A DNA stretch of 64,000 nucleotides from Corallococcus macrosporus (GCF_017302985.1 NZ_JAFIMU010000002.1:930001-994000), one strand, 5' to 3'; counted from the first letter of the stretch, positions 26,167-35,162 are shown. Notes: generated from the letters alone by a model not told the origin. Made by a program: numbers and translations.

Positions 26167-29100
26167 ATGCGTTCGCGAACCGACGTCCCTCCCGCCGAGC
26201 AGGCAACCCTTCAACGGCTGGAACGTCCCCAGGGTGACTCGACGCAGGCCGTGACTCCTGCTGTGCTGCCGCCCCTCCGCGTGCCTCCCATGCCCCTCGC
26301 CTGTCTGGACGAAACCACGTTCATGGACCTCCTGCTCGGGACGCTGCCTCCCGACAGGGCCGCGCTCGTCGACGAGCACCTGGACACCTGCCCCTCCTGC
26401 CGGCGCATGGTGTCCGAGGCGCTGAAGGTGCAGCCGCCCGCCACCGCCGGGTCCACCCCGGAGCCCGCTCCCGAGGAGGAGGTCCTCGACAGCCAACTGG
26501 CGACGCTGGCCGTGGACCCATGGCGCGGAAAGAAGCCGCGCCTGCGCCTGCCCACGCCGCCGCTCGCGCGCGGCACCGCGGTGGGCCGCTACCTCATCCT
26601 GGAGATGCTGGGCGTGGGCGGGATGAGCGTCGTGTACGCCGCCTATGACCCGGAGCTGGACCGCCGCGTCGCGCTCAAGCTGCTTCAGGTGGAAGCGCTG
26701 GGGCTGGGCGCGGAGGCCGGCCGCTCGCAGGTGCTGCGCGAGGCGCAGGCCATGGCCCGCGTCTCCCACCCGCACGTCGTCTCCGTCTTCGACGTGGGCA
26801 CCTTCGGCCGGCAGGTCTTCCTGGCCATGGAGCTGGTGGACGCGCACACGCTGCGCAAGTGGGAGCACGACGGGCCCCACCCGTGGCGCCAGGTGGTGGA
26901 GGTCTTCGTCGCCGTGGCCCGGGGGCTCGCCGCGGCGCACGCGGTGGGCGTCGTGCACGGCGACGTGAAGCCGGAGAACATCCTCGTCGGCCAGGACGGC
27001 CGCGTGCGCGTCACCGACTTCGGCCTGTCGCGCTTCATGGCCAGCCCCCTGGCTCCTCCGGTCACGCCTGGAGGCCCCGCGCGTCCTCGCGCCATGGAGG
27101 GCGGCACGCCCGCGTACATGGCCCCGGAGCAGTTCCCGCCCGAGGAGCGCACCGACGCGCGCAGCGACCAGTTCGGCTTCTGCGTCGCGCTCTACGAGGG
27201 GCTCTACGGCGAGCGCCCCTTCGCGGGCTCCACGGTGGAGGAGCTGTCCCAGGCGGTGCACGCGGGCCGCGTGAAGAGCGTGCCCCGGCACTCCGGCGTG
27301 CCGCAGTGGCTGCGCAAGGTGGTGCTGAAGGGCCTGTCGGTGAAGCCCGAGGACCGGCACGCGTCCATGGAGGCGCTCATCGCCGCGCTGCAGGCGGACC
27401 CCGCGTCGCTCCGGACGCGGCGGCTGCGCGTGGCCGGGGCGTCGCTGCTGCTGTTGTCCGCGGTGGGCCTCACGCACGTGCTCCACGGCCGCGACCCCAC
27501 GGGCTGCGAGGGCGCCGCGCGCGCCATGGACGGCGTGTGGGACGCCCCCCGGCAGCAGGCGGTGGAGGCGGCCTTCGTCGGCACCCAGCGCCGCTTCGCG
27601 CACGACGCCTTCCGCCACGTGCGCCGCAGCCTGGACGCGTACACCGCCGCGTGGGTAACGACGCGCACGGCGGCCTGCGAGGCCACCCGCGTGCGGCACG
27701 AGCAGAGCGAGGCGGTGATGGCGCTGCGCATGCGCTGCCTGGACGCGCGGCTGGCGGACGTGGCCGCGCTCACGCAGTTGTTCACGCAGGCGGATCCGGA
27801 CCTCGTGGAGCGGGCGCCCCGCGCGGTGGAGGGGCTGGCGCCGCTGGCGGGCTGCTCGGACGTGGAGGCGCTGACGTCGCGGGGCCACTCCTCGCCGGAT
27901 GACGCCGCCGCGAGGGACCGGACCGTCGCGCTGCTCCAGGCGCTGGTGGACGCCCGGGCCCTGCGCGCCGCCGGCCGCTATTCGCAGGGCGTGGCGCGCG
28001 TGGAGCCCGTGGCCCAGGCCGCTCGCGCCGCGGGGGACTGGTCCGGCGCCGCGGACGCGCTGCTCTTGCTCGCGGAATTGAAGGACGGGGCAGGGGACTA
28101 CCGGGGCGCGGAGGCCACGGTGCTCCAGGCCGCGTGGAGCGCGGAGGCCGGCCGCAATGACGACGCCGCCGCCCGGGCATGGACGCTGGCGGTGCGCATC
28201 ACGGGTGAGCGGCTGGACCACTACGCGCAAGGGCAGCAGGCCGCGGAGCGCGCCAGCGCCGCGGTGGAGCGGCTGGGCGGCAGCAGGGAGCTGGCCGGAG
28301 CGCTCGCGATGAACCTGGGCCGGCTCCTGTCCCGCCAGGGCCGCTACCCGGAGGCCCACGAGCAGCTCACCCGCGCGCTGTCCTTCCTGGAGAAGCGCTT
28401 CGGCCCGGAGGCCCTGGAGGTCGCGGACGTGCGCGTGGAGCTGGGCACCGTGCGCCGCTCGCAGGGGCGCGCGGAGGAGGCCCTGGGCCTGTACGAGCGC
28501 GCCCTGGGCACCGTGCGCGGCTCGCTGGGGCCCGAGCATCCGGACGTGGCGCGCATCCGCCTGGAGCAGGCCAGCGTGCGCTGGCAGCAGGGGGACTTCG
28601 TGCAGTCGGAGCGGCTGGCCCGGGGCGCGCTGGCGCTGCTGGAGCGGTCGCTGGGACAGGACCACCCGCAGGTGGCGGACGCGCTCAACAGCCTGGCCCT
28701 GGCGCTGCAGTACCAGGGCAAGCGCGAGGAGGCGCTGCCCCTCTACGAGCGCGCGCTCCACATCGCCGAGACGACGGAGGGGCGCGACAGCTCCACCGTG
28801 GCCATCATCGTCAACAACATCGGCACGCTGCTGGTGCACCTGGGCCGGCTGGAGGAGGCCACCCAGCGCTTCGCCACCGCCATCGAGCAGGTGGAGAAGA
28901 GCCTGGGCCCGGACCACCCCACGCTGGCGCTGGTGCTCCGTGGCATGGGCCAGACGCTCAGCTACCGCAACCAGCCGGATCAGGCCCTGCCGTACTTCCA
29001 GCGCGCCGCCGCGCTCCAGACGTCCCTGCCGGACGACGTGAACGGCGGCTGGACGGGCGCCCTGGTGGACCTGGGGCGCACGTACATGGTGCTGGGCCGT

Positions 29101-29427
29101 CCGCGCGAGGCGCTGGCCCCGCTGGAGCAGGCCGTCGCGGGCTGGGAGCGCGCCCGTCCCCGTCCGGCCGAGCGCCCCGCCGCGCGCTACATGCTGGGCC
29201 GCGCCCTCTGGGACGCGAAGCAGGACCCGGCCCGCGCGGTGCGGCTCGTCGCCGAGGCCCGCCAGGAGGCCGCCGCGCTGCCCGACGAGGAGTCCTCCGT
29301 GCCGGAGCTCCGCCAGGCGATGGACCGGTGGATCGCCAGGCTGCCCCCCGGCGCGCGCAAGGACCTCAAGGCCGCCATGGCCACCCCGAAGCCCGCGGAC
29401 CCCTCCCGGGACGCCCTCACCCGGTGA
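26167..29427 (+). CDS. Zinc-finger, Ser/Thr kinase and TPR receptor-like protein
   Basis: The product is up to 1086 residues; an ATG at 26290 (MPLACLDETT) is an alternative start. Around residues 45-85 the pattern H-x3-C-x2-C in DEHLDTCPSCRR resembles anti-sigma-factor zinc fingers. The kinase domain (about 138-410) has a Gly-rich loop, Lys171, HGDVKPEN (Asp266, with Gly in place of the usual Arg, so non-RD), DFG Asp284 and MAPEQF. A single membrane helix lies at 421-440. The remaining 640 residues are TPR/kinesin-light-chain-like repeats that would lie outside the cytoplasm. It probably senses an extracytoplasmic or assembly cue and phosphorylates proteins inside. Confidence 0.85.
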   Translation: MRSRTDVPPAEQATLQRLERPQGDSTQAVTPAVLPPLRVPPMPLACLDETTFMDLLLGTLPPDRAALVDEHLDTCPSCRRMVSEALKVQPPATAGSTPEPAPEEEVLDSQLATLAVDPWRGKKPRLRLPTPPLARGTAVGRYLILEMLGVGGMSVVYAAYDPELDRRVALKLLQVEALGLGAEAGRSQVLREAQAMARVSHPHVVSVFDVGTFGRQVFLAMELVDAHTLRKWEHDGPHPWRQVVEVFVAVARGLAAAHAVGVVHGDVKPENILVGQDGRVRVTDFGLSRFMASPLAPPVTPGGPARPRAMEGGTPAYMAPEQFPPEERTDARSDQFGFCVALYEGLYGERPFAGSTVEELSQAVHAGRVKSVPRHSGVPQWLRKVVLKGLSVKPEDRHASMEALIAALQADPASLRTRRLRVAGASLLLLSAVGLTHVLHGRDPTGCEGAARAMDGVWDAPRQQAVEAAFVGTQRRFAHDAFRHVRRSLDAYTAAWVTTRTAACEATRVRHEQSEAVMALRMRCLDARLADVAALTQLFTQADPDLVERAPRAVEGLAPLAGCSDVEALTSRGHSSPDDAAARDRTVALLQALVDARALRAAGRYSQGVARVEPVAQAARAAGDWSGAADALLLLAELKDGAGDYRGAEATVLQAAWSAEAGRNDDAAARAWTLAVRITGERLDHYAQGQQAAERASAAVERLGGSRELAGALAMNLGRLLSRQGRYPEAHEQLTRALSFLEKRFGPEALEVADVRVELGTVRRSQGRAEEALGLYERALGTVRGSLGPEHPDVARIRLEQASVRWQQGDFVQSERLARGALALLERSLGQDHPQVADALNSLALALQYQGKREEALPLYERALHIAETTEGRDSSTVAIIVNNIGTLLVHLGRLEEATQRFATAIEQVEKSLGPDHPTLALVLRGMGQTLSYRNQPDQALPYFQRAAALQTSLPDDVNGGWTGALVDLGRTYMVLGRPREALAPLEQAVAGWERARPRPAERPAARYMLGRALWDAKQDPARAVRLVAEARQEAAALPDEESSVPELRQAMDRWIARLPPGARKDLKAAMATPKPADPSRDALTR

Positions 29428-29473
29428 GGGCTCGCAGGCGGGCACGAGGGGGCCACGTTATACGGAGGGTGGA

Positions 29474-30340
29474 ATGACGCTCCTCTCGGACTCCCCCGTC
29501 GCCGCCCTGCCGCCCGAAGCGGGCGTGGACGCCCTGACCTCGCTCTTGCGCGGACGCCGCGTCGTGGTGCTCACCGGCGCCGGATGCAGCACCGAGTCCG
29601 GCATCCCCGACTACCGGGGCCCGGAGACGCGCCACAAGGTGCGCAACCCCATCCAGCACCGCGAGTTCCTGCACAAGCCGGAGGTGCGCCAGCGCTACTG
29701 GGCGCGCAGCCTGCTGGGCTGGCCGCGCTTCACCTCCGCGCGCCCCAACGAGGCCCACTTCGCGCTGGCGGCGCTGGAGAAGGCGGGCGTGGTGCCCGGC
29801 CTCATCACCCAGAACGTGGACGGCCTGCACCACGCGGCCGGCAGTGAGCGCGTGCTGGAGCTGCACGGCGCGCTGTCGCGGGTGCGCTGTCTGGCGTGCG
29901 GCGCGCAGGAGCCCCGCGCGTCGCTCCAGGCGCGGATGCTGGGCCTCAACCCGGACTTCGCGCACGCCGTCGTGGAGCTGCGTCCGGACGGCGACGCGGA
30001 GCTGTCCGCGGAGGCCGTGGACGGCTTCCACGTCCCCGCGTGTACGCGCTGCGGCGGGACGCTGAAGCCGGACGTGGTGTTCTTCGGGGACAACGTCGCG
30101 GCGCCGCTGGTGGAGGACGCGTTCGCGCTGGTGGAGGAGGGGGACGCGCTCCTGGTGGTGGGCTCGTCGCTGACGGTCTACTCCGGCTACCGCTTCGTCA
30201 AACGCGCCGCGGACCGGCACCTGCCCATCGGCATCCTCAACATCGGGGAGAGCCGGGGCGACGCCCTGGCGGATGTGCGCGTGGAGGCGAGGGCGGGTGA
30301 CGTGCTGCCCCGGCTCGCCCAGGCGCTGACCCGCGCCTGA
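29474..30340 (+). CDS. SIR2-family NAD-dependent protein deacylase
   Basis: The protein of 288 residues has all sirtuin motifs: GAGCSTESGIPDYRG (NAD binding), ITQNVDGLHH, catalytic His131 in LELHGALS, zinc Cys139/Cys142 and Cys190/Cys193, and VVFFGDNV. GSSLTVYSGY and LNIGES follow as NAD contacts. The GAGCSTESGIPDYR wording is that of class II (SIRT4-like) sirtuins rather than the CobB class. The enzyme removes acyl groups from lysines using NAD, or may ADP-ribosylate. GGAGG at 29464-29468 gives a strong ribosome site. It follows the TPR-kinase gene by 46 bases and may be in the same operon. Confidence 0.92.
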   Translation: MTLLSDSPVAALPPEAGVDALTSLLRGRRVVVLTGAGCSTESGIPDYRGPETRHKVRNPIQHREFLHKPEVRQRYWARSLLGWPRFTSARPNEAHFALAALEKAGVVPGLITQNVDGLHHAAGSERVLELHGALSRVRCLACGAQEPRASLQARMLGLNPDFAHAVVELRPDGDAELSAEAVDGFHVPACTRCGGTLKPDVVFFGDNVAAPLVEDAFALVEEGDALLVVGSSLTVYSGYRFVKRAADRHLPIGILNIGESRGDALADVRVEARAGDVLPRLAQALTRA

Positions 30341-30496
30341 CGCTCCCCCTCCCACACCGGGCGTGCGGCCGGGCCCCCGCGGCTCCGGGGTGGCGGCACT
30401 GAATGGGCACACCCGGGAGAGGGGCCAGGTGTGCCATCATCCCGGCTTCGCGGGGCACGTGCGCCAGGCCGTGCCCGGGACGGAGACACAGGGCCG

Positions 30497-32515
30497 ATGG
30501 ACACCGGACGCCCACTGGGCGGCAGGTACGCGCTGGAGCGCAGGATTGGCGGCGGTGGCATGGGCGCCATCTGGCGGGCCGTCGACCTGCAACTCCAGCG
30601 GCACGTGGCCCTCAAGCTCATCGCCTCCGACGTCGTCGCGCGCACGCCGGAGGCGCACCGCCACTTCGAGCAGGAAGCGCAGGCCGTGGCCCGGCTGCGC
30701 CACCCGCACGTGGTGCAGGTGCATGACTCCGGCGTGGACGGCGGCGTGCCGTACATCGTCATGGAGCTGCTGGAGGGCGAGGACCTGGAGACGCGCCTCA
30801 CCCAGCAGGGGCGTCTGTCCCCGGCCCGCGTGGCCGCGCTCGTCACGCCGGTGGCCCGGGCCCTGGCGGCGGCGCACGCTGCGGGACTCGTCCACCGCGA
30901 CCTGAAGCCCGCCAACCTCTTCCTCGCCCACGTGGACGGCGAGGAGGTGGTGAAGGTGCTCGACTTCGGGCTCGCGCGCTCGCTGCTGCCCACGGGCGCG
31001 CCCGCGCAGGCGGAGGGGCTCACCGGCACGCTGCGCTACATGAGCCCGGAGCAGCTGCGCGCGGATCCGGACCTGGACGCGCGGGCGGACCTCTGGTCGC
31101 TCGCGGTGGTGCTCTACCGCGCGCTCACCGGCCAGTTCCCCTACGGGCCGGAGTCCGTGGGGGCCCTCTTGCGCGGCACCTTCCACCCGCCCGCGGTGCC
31201 CGTGTCGCAGCTGGTGCCGGAGCTGGGCGCGGGCGGGGACGCCTTCTTCCAGCGCGCGCTGCACCCGAAGCCGGAGCAGCGCTTCACCTCCGCGCGTGAG
31301 CTGGCCGCCGCCTTCGTCGCGCTGGTGGAGGCGGGCCGCGCTGGCCAGGCCGCCACGGTGCTGGTGGTGGACGACGAGCCGGACGTGGAGGTGCTCATGC
31401 GCCAGCGCTTCCGCAGGCACGTGCGCGACGGCGTCTACCGCTTCGTCTTCGCCCGCGACGGCGAGGAGGCCCTGGAGGCGCTGCGCCAGCACCCGGACAC
31501 GCACGCGGTGCTGTGCGACCTGAACATGCCGCGCATGGACGGACTCACCTTCCTGTCGCGCGTGGGCGAGGTGGATCCGCTGGTGAAGGTGGTCATCGTC
31601 TCCGCGTACGGCGACATGCCCAACCTGCGCACGGCGATGAACCGGGGCGCGTTCGACTTCCTCGTGAAGCCGGTGGACCTGGACGACCTGGAGTCCACGC
31701 TGGCCAAGACGGTGCGCCACGTGGCGGAGCTGCGCCGCGCGGTGCGCTCCACGGAGGAGAACGCGCTGCTGCGCATGTTCGTGCACGGCGGCATCGTGGA
31801 CCGGGTGCTGCCGCTGGTGCGCGGCCCCGGCGGGCTCGCGGGCGAGCAGCTGGACGCCACGGTGGCCTTCCTCGACGTCGCGGACTTCACCGCCGTCACC
31901 CGCCAGCACGCGCCGGAGTCCGCGTTGCGCCGGCTCAACGCCAACTTCGAGGTCATCCTCCCGGAGCTGGAGTCGCGCGGCGGCGTGGTGGACAAGTTCC
32001 TGGGGGACGCGGTGATGGCCGTCTTCCAGGGCGAGGGCCACGTGTCGCGCGCGCTGGACGCGTGCCTCGCGGTGAAGCAGCGGCTGCAGGGCCTGGCGTG
32101 GAGCGGCGGCGATGCGTCCCCGTACGCCCACGGCGTCTGCATGGGCGTGGACACCGGGCCGGTCGTCTCAGGCAACGTGGGCGCGGCCGGGCGCGGGCGC
32201 CTGGACCACACGGTGCTGGGGGACGTGGTGAACACCGCGGCCCGCCTGGCCACCGTGGCCGCGCGCGACCAGGTGCTGGTGAGCGAGACGCTGGCCGCCC
32301 GGCTCGCGGACGCCTTCGACTGCCGCGCCGCCGGAGAGCGGCACCTGCCCGGGCCTGGAGGCCAGCCGCTCGGCGTGCGCGAGGTGGTGGCCCGCCGGGG
32401 CAGCCAGTCCGCGTCCTCCGCGGACGCCACCTCCGAACAGGTGGCCCCCGCCGTCCTGGAGGCGCCCGCACCCGCGCCCCGGCCCGGGGCCTTCACGGCC
32501 AAGGGACCCACCTGA
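30497..32515 (+). CDS. Ser/Thr kinase - receiver - class III cyclase fusion
   Basis: Three signalling modules share one chain of 672 residues. The kinase (about 10-270) has a GGGGMG loop, Lys40, HRDLKPAN (Asp136), DFG Asp157 and MSPEQL. The receiver domain (about 286-405) has the acidic pair DDE near 292, phosphoacceptor Asp341 and Lys391. The class III nucleotidyl cyclase (about 452-585) has metal Asp460 and Asp504, Lys500, and GDVVNTAARL with Asn579 and Arg583. All catalytic residues seem present, with Thr where many cyclases have the adenine-selecting Asp, as in class IIIb enzymes. There is no membrane segment. The start at 30497 precedes the kinase directly. The FHA-cyclase gene follows after 6 bases. 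Confidence 0.9.
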   Translation: MDTGRPLGGRYALERRIGGGGMGAIWRAVDLQLQRHVALKLIASDVVARTPEAHRHFEQEAQAVARLRHPHVVQVHDSGVDGGVPYIVMELLEGEDLETRLTQQGRLSPARVAALVTPVARALAAAHAAGLVHRDLKPANLFLAHVDGEEVVKVLDFGLARSLLPTGAPAQAEGLTGTLRYMSPEQLRADPDLDARADLWSLAVVLYRALTGQFPYGPESVGALLRGTFHPPAVPVSQLVPELGAGGDAFFQRALHPKPEQRFTSARELAAAFVALVEAGRAGQAATVLVVDDEPDVEVLMRQRFRRHVRDGVYRFVFARDGEEALEALRQHPDTHAVLCDLNMPRMDGLTFLSRVGEVDPLVKVVIVSAYGDMPNLRTAMNRGAFDFLVKPVDLDDLESTLAKTVRHVAELRRAVRSTEENALLRMFVHGGIVDRVLPLVRGPGGLAGEQLDATVAFLDVADFTAVTRQHAPESALRRLNANFEVILPELESRGGVVDKFLGDAVMAVFQGEGHVSRALDACLAVKQRLQGLAWSGGDASPYAHGVCMGVDTGPVVSGNVGAAGRGRLDHTVLGDVVNTAARLATVAARDQVLVSETLAARLADAFDCRAAGERHLPGPGGQPLGVREVVARRGSQSASSADATSEQVAPAVLEAPAPAPRPGAFTAKGPT

Positions 32516-32521
32516 CGCCCG

Positions 32522-34060
32522 ATGCGCCTCGTCCTCAACCCAGGCCAGGTGGATGAACGGGTGGTGATGCTGCCAGAGGGCACCACCACCATCGGCCGCA
32601 CGGAGGAGAACGGCATCCGCGTGCCGCACCCCAGCCTGTCCCGGCGCCACGCGCGGCTGGAGCGCGCGGGCGGGCGCGTGGTGCTGGTGGACCTGGACAG
32701 CAAGAACGGCAGCTTCGTGGGGCCGCACCGCGTCTCCCGCCAGGAGCTGGGCCACGGCCAGTCCTTCCGCTGCGGCGAGGTGTGGTTCCGGCTGGTGTCC
32801 CTGGACACGCCGCTGCCGGACGGCTGGGGCCCGCTGCGCACGCAGCCCCTGGAGACGCGCTTCTCCGGCGGGCCCATGGAGGCGCTGCTCGACACGCGCT
32901 CGCCGGACCGCACCCGCGACAAGCTCCAGGTGCTCCTCAAGGTGGGCCAGATTCTGTCGTCTCCGGGCCCGGTGGACGGGCTGTTGGAGCGCGTGGTGCA
33001 GCTCGTCTTTCAAATCTGGGCGGTGGACCGGGCGGCGGTGCTGCTGGTGGACCGCGAGACGGGGGCGCTGGTGCCGCGCGTGTCCCGGGGCGCGCGGGGT
33101 GGGGCGCTGCCGGAGCGCTTCTTCAGCCAGCACATCGTGGACTACGTGCACTCGCGCGGCGTTGCGGCCCTCTTCACCGACGCGAAGGACGACGCGCGGC
33201 TGCAGGGCGCGGACTCCGTCTTCCGCCAGTCCATCCGCGCCTCGCTGTGCGTGCCTCTACGCACGCGCGACTCGGTGCTGGGCGTGCTGTACCTGGACAG
33301 CCTCACGCAGGGCGGCCTCTTCACCGACGAGGACCTGGAGTTCCTCACCGCCTTCGCCAACCAGGCCGCCATCGCCCTGGACCACGCGCACCTGGCGCGG
33401 CGGCTGGAGGAGGAGGCGGTGCTCCGCAACGCCTACCAGCGCTTCTTCCCGCCGGACGTCGTGCGCCAGCTCAAGGCGCTCCGGGGCGTACCGCTGGAGG
33501 TGCGCGAGGCGAACGTCACCATCCTCTTCTCCGACATCACCGGCTTCACCGCCATGTCCTCGCGCCTCAAGCCCCGGCAGGTGGTGGACATGCTCAACGC
33601 GTACTTCCCGGTGATGGCGGACATCGTCTTCCGCCACGAGGGCACGCTGGAGAAGTACATCGGCGACGCGCTGATGGCCGTGTGGGGCGCCCCCTTCGCC
33701 CGGCCGGACGACGCGGACCGGGCCGTGCGCGCGGCCATGGAGATGCAACACGCCCTGGCCGCCCTCAACGCCCGCTGGCGGGAGGAGGGCACGCCGGAGA
33801 TTCAAGTGCACATCGGGCTCAACTCCGGCCCGGTGGCCGCGGGCAACATCGGCTCGGAGCGCTACCTTCAGTACGCCACCGTGGGAGACGCCACCAACGT
33901 GGCGGCCCGCGTGTGCGGCGTCGCGCGCCCCGGCGAGGTCCTCCTCACGGACGCCACGCGCGCCCTGCTGGACGCGGACGCCTTCGCGCTGGAGCCGCTG
34001 GACCCCGTGCGGGTGAAGGGCCGCGAGGAGCCCCTGTCCCTCTTCCGCGTGCGCGGCTGA
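32522..34060 (+). CDS. FHA - GAF - class III adenylate/guanylate cyclase
   Basis: The protein of 512 residues has an N-terminal FHA domain (about 1-95) with GRT, SLSRRH and SKNGSFV, the residues that bind phosphothreonine. A GAF domain covers about 150-290. A cyclase domain follows with Asp338 in FSDITGF, Lys378 and Asp382 in EKYIGDALMAVW, and Asn459/Arg463 in GDATNVAAR, so metal- and transition-state residues are intact. It would make cAMP or cGMP. The FHA domain could dock on a phosphorylated partner; the kinase-receiver-cyclase encoded 6 bases upstream is the obvious candidate. The very short gap implies translational coupling. Confidence 0.9.
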   Translation: MRLVLNPGQVDERVVMLPEGTTTIGRTEENGIRVPHPSLSRRHARLERAGGRVVLVDLDSKNGSFVGPHRVSRQELGHGQSFRCGEVWFRLVSLDTPLPDGWGPLRTQPLETRFSGGPMEALLDTRSPDRTRDKLQVLLKVGQILSSPGPVDGLLERVVQLVFQIWAVDRAAVLLVDRETGALVPRVSRGARGGALPERFFSQHIVDYVHSRGVAALFTDAKDDARLQGADSVFRQSIRASLCVPLRTRDSVLGVLYLDSLTQGGLFTDEDLEFLTAFANQAAIALDHAHLARRLEEEAVLRNAYQRFFPPDVVRQLKALRGVPLEVREANVTILFSDITGFTAMSSRLKPRQVVDMLNAYFPVMADIVFRHEGTLEKYIGDALMAVWGAPFARPDDADRAVRAAMEMQHALAALNARWREEGTPEIQVHIGLNSGPVAAGNIGSERYLQYATVGDATNVAARVCGVARPGEVLLTDATRALLDADAFALEPLDPVRVKGREEPLSLFRVRG

Positions 34061-34063
34061 CGG

Positions 34064-34744
34064 CTACTCCGCGTCCTGTCCCAGCCGCTCCGGCTGGAGG
34101 AGGACGATCTGCCCGCCCTCGAAGCTGAGCATCCCCTCGCGCACGTAGTAGCGCAGCCACTTGTTCACGCTCTCGCGAGTGACGCCGCACAGGTTGGCCA
34201 GCTCGGACTGCGTGAGCTTCGGGGTGATGACCAGCCCTTCCGGGGATGGCTTTCCCTGGGTCTTCGCCAGCTCCAGCAGCACCCGCACCAAACGCGAGCG
34301 CGCGTCCAGGAAGGCCGAGTCGTACACGAGCTGCGTCGTGCGCCGCACCAGCCGGCTCATGTTCGCCAGGAGCGCCAGGCTCACCTGCGGCCGCGTCTCC
34401 AGGTAGCGCCGGAAGTCCTCGCGCTGGAGCGTCAGCAGATGCGCCTCCTCGCGCGCCATCGCGTCGGTGGAGCGCACCTCGCCGTCCAGGAGCGACAGCT
34501 CCCCAAAGGCGTCCCCCCGGTCCAGCAGCGCCAGGGTGATTTCGCGCCCCTCGCTGGAGGAGAGCCGGATGGCCACCTGGCCTCTCCGGATGATGAACAG
34601 CGCGGTGCCTACGTCCCCCCGGTGGAAGATGACCTCCCCTCGGGCGAAACGCCGGGGCTGGAGGAGCGACGACATGTTCTCCAGGTCCTCCCGGCCGAGG
34701 CTTTCGAACATGGGGATTTCGGCCAGCAGCTGCGCGTAGGACAT
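34064..34744 (-). CDS. CRP/FNR-family cyclic-nucleotide-responsive regulator
   Basis: The protein of 226 residues has a cyclic-nucleotide-binding domain (about 12-125) and a winged helix-turn-helix (LTQSELANLCGVTRESVNKWLRYYVREGML, about 177-206). The phosphate-binding cassette reads FGELSLLDGEVRS, keeping Gly81-Glu82 and Arg91-Ser92, which match the E. coli CRP residues that contact cAMP. It has no FNR-type cysteine cluster. It should therefore bind a cyclic nucleotide and DNA. Its 3' end faces the two cyclase genes with 3 bases between stops. The ATG at 34744 is chosen because it gives the usual short N-terminus; no strong ribosome site is visible. Two CRP-like boxes lie upstream. Confidence 0.88.
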   Translation of the reverse strand: MSYAQLLAEIPMFESLGREDLENMSSLLQPRRFARGEVIFHRGDVGTALFIIRRGQVAIRLSSSEGREITLALLDRGDAFGELSLLDGEVRSTDAMAREEAHLLTLQREDFRRYLETRPQVSLALLANMSRLVRRTTQLVYDSAFLDARSRLVRVLLELAKTQGKPSPEGLVITPKLTQSELANLCGVTRESVNKWLRYYVREGMLSFEGGQIVLLQPERLGQDAE

Positions 34745-34826
34745 GAGGGGGACGCCATTGTGCCTGGATTCCGGGGATACAGGTAGGGAAGCCTCCCATC
34801 CAGGCCCGGCGGACAAGTCCGGCCGG

Positions 34827-34842
34827 TGTGAACGCCTTCACA
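34827..34842. promoter_or_regulatory. Perfect CRP-type site
   Basis: TGTGA at 34827-34831 and TCACA at 34838-34842 are separated by six bases, the exact E. coli CRP consensus. The symmetry extends one base each way (G/C). The centre is about 90 bases upstream of the regulator start codon, so autoregulation is likely. Confidence 0.7.
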
Positions 34843-34849
34843 CACAGCT

Positions 34850-34865
34850 TGTGGGCCGCTTCACA
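34850..34865. promoter_or_regulatory. Second CRP-type site, one mismatch
   Basis: TGTGG at 34850-34854, six bases, then TCACA at 34861-34865. It differs from consensus at one base and lies 23 bases, about two helical turns, centre-to-centre from the perfect site. Confidence 0.6.
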
Positions 34866-35031
34866 GATCGAAACAGGGGGTCCCGGTACTGTTCCTTCAT
34901 CGCAGCACGGGAAGCAGGGGGGCCCGCGCAGCAGCGACACGGTGAGTCAGGGAGTCGGGGGACTTCCTAACCCACCGCGACATGCGCGGGAAATGGGGGG
35001 GACCGCAGGGGCTGGCACATAGAAGGGGGAA

Positions 35032-35061
35032 GCGTCGAGTTTCTGAGGGGGAACTCGACGC
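35032..35061 (-). terminator. Strong 10-bp hairpin downstream of the biosynthetic operon
   Basis: GCGTCGAGTT at 35032-35041 and its exact reverse complement at 35052-35061 flank a 10-base G-rich loop, about 100 bases after the acylase stop. No T-run follows on either strand, so it may terminate with a factor, protect the mRNA end, or be an operator. Confidence 0.5.
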
Positions 35062-35106
35062 GAATACGAGTGCCGGCTCCCGCTGGAGCCTGAAAAGCAA
35101 TGGACC

Positions 35107-35122
35107 CGGGCCTGGAGGCCCG
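35107..35122 (-). terminator. Minor GC hairpin downstream of the acylase gene
   Basis: CGGGCC at 35107-35112 pairs with GGCCCG at 35117-35122 around four bases. It is short and GC-only, without a T-run, and could assist the larger hairpin that follows it on the minus strand. Confidence 0.3.
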
Positions 35123-35162
35123 CCGCTCCGGGGGGAGTGGCGGCCTTCAAGTCCGGGTTGTT

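Larger units (their letters stand above)
34745..35162. other. Intergenic between regulator start and acylase stop
   Basis: About 420 bases with no supported gene. It holds the two CRP-like sites, the promoter of the regulator, and two hairpins nearer the acylase end. Short open frames here lack coding character. Confidence 0.6.

Noticed and set aside
30341-30496. A further CRP-type box upstream of the kinase-cyclase operon
   Set aside because: No TGTGA-N6-TCACA-like sequence was found there, so regulation of the cyclases by the CRP-like protein is not supported by a site.
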